From: a virus
DNA: 20,098 bases
Virus record (IMG/VR): IMGVR_UViG_3300042509_000843
Location: 1 to 20,098 of that record
Reading direction: 5' to 3' (one strand)
Shown here: one piece after another, positions 19,716-20,098 of the stretch
Layout: each line of letters opens with the position of its first letter
How positions within the stretch are numbered: the stretch's first letter is position 1
The notes under the pieces: model-generated
Told to the model about the DNA's origin: nothing
The model's input: the letters and a program-made list of their open reading frames with translations, nothing else
Databases searched by the model: none
Position numbers and translations under genes: made by a program

Positions 19716-20098
19716 GAAGTGAAGTAAGTGCCACTGACAATGAGTCGGGAGGTTGCTTGTAGGTGATCAGCAAGACTAGTTGCGTCTCCATTCTCAAAAT
19801 GCGAAAGCTCGCAATAGCTAGTGCCATTGATAGCTCTAGCGATCACAGCGGTCTTGGCTTGATTGGTCCCGTTATCAAGCCAGACAGAAAACGCTGCTTC
19901 GTACAAAACCGGATCAGGAAGAGTCAATCGAAGGTTGCCGGTAGCACTACCAGTAACGGAATTAATCGTCAGATCAACAGTAAACGTGCTGACAAAACCA
20001 ATAGAAGTATGGCGAGCCGTGTTAGTAGTAAACGCAAACGTGCGACCACCACCGGAATCTGTGAGAGCGGGAGTCCACGCTGTTGGAGAAACCAATGG
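19712..20098 (-). CDS. 5'-truncated fibre-like virion protein
   Basis: The reading frame is open through the right edge, so the start is outside the window; a TTG near 20095 is not a convincing start. The visible 128 residues (AWTPALTDSGGGRTFAF, GFVSTFTVDLTINSV, GSATGNLRLTLPDPV) match the repeat-like beta pattern seen in phage fibre or decoration domains, where a TxIGxxVxF strand is followed by a GNLxIxxLP turn. Its place before connector genes suggests a head decoration or minor head protein instead of a tail fibre. The TGA overlaps the next GTG. Confidence 0.6.
   Translation of the reverse strand, partial: PLVSPTAWTPALTDSGGGRTFAFTTNTARHTSIGFVSTFTVDLTINSVTGSATGNLRLTLPDPVLYEAAFSVWLDNGTNQAKTAVIARAINGTSYCELSHFENGDATSLADHLQATSRLIVSGTYFTS

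Noticed and set aside
1-20098. CRISPR array, insertion sequence, integrase or attachment site.
   Set aside because: No regularly spaced repeats, terminal inverted repeats with a transposase, or recombinase motifs were seen.

Overview
The window is part of the genome of a tailed, long-non-contractile-tail-like (siphovirus-type) phage or prophage. Every gene I can support lies on the minus strand, so transcription runs from the right end of the window to the left. The evidence is the order major tail protein, chaperone-like gene, tape measure, distal tail genes, followed by a recombination and replication block with a Redbeta-family annealing protein, a Cas4-like nuclease, RusA, DUF1376, DnaB and an SSB-like protein. 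I see no rRNA, tRNA, transposase, integrase or CRISPR array. Base composition is mid-range. The host cannot be named from this window. Many genes start without a Shine-Dalgarno sequence, on A/C-rich leaders, while others have clear ones.

Right part (20098 to 11355), read in transcription order: a 5'-truncated fibre-like virion protein, two or three head-tail connector or tail-completion proteins, the major tail protein, a tail-assembly-chaperone-like protein, a short tape measure protein, a distal tail protein, two tandem paralogous small proteins, a 71-residue protein and an unrecognised 901-residue structural protein.

Middle part (11350 to about 8219): a small zinc-finger/helix-turn-helix protein, a Bet/RecT annealing protein, a PD-(D/E)XK nuclease with a Cas4-type four-cysteine pattern, a MazG-like hydrolase, an OB-fold-like protein and RusA resolvase. 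These form a recombination module. Next come several small unknown genes, an SLT-type lysozyme and a packed series of tiny genes joined by ATGA or GTGA overlaps (7477 to 5581). Three of these genes are below 60 codons, and three in a row encode related helix-turn-helix proteins.

Left part (5255 to 1): a metallophosphoesterase, a winged-helix-like protein, a DUF1653-like protein, a C5 cytosine methyltransferase, a DUF1376 replication protein, DnaB helicase, an SSB-like protein, two small proteins, and the first codons of a further gene with a strong ribosome binding site.

The most interesting signals are these. (1) The methyltransferase gene is almost fully overlapped, on the same strand in another frame, by a 243-codon ORF with its own recognisable protein motifs; an 11-G tract inside the overlap would join the two frames if one G were lost. 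(2) A 16-bp bulged hairpin lies directly before that gene. (3) A palindromic motif, AACCCANCGAYRGGTT, occurs three times, each time in an intergenic gap at the head of a likely transcription unit. (4) Iteron-like repeats inside the DUF1376 gene could be the replication origin.
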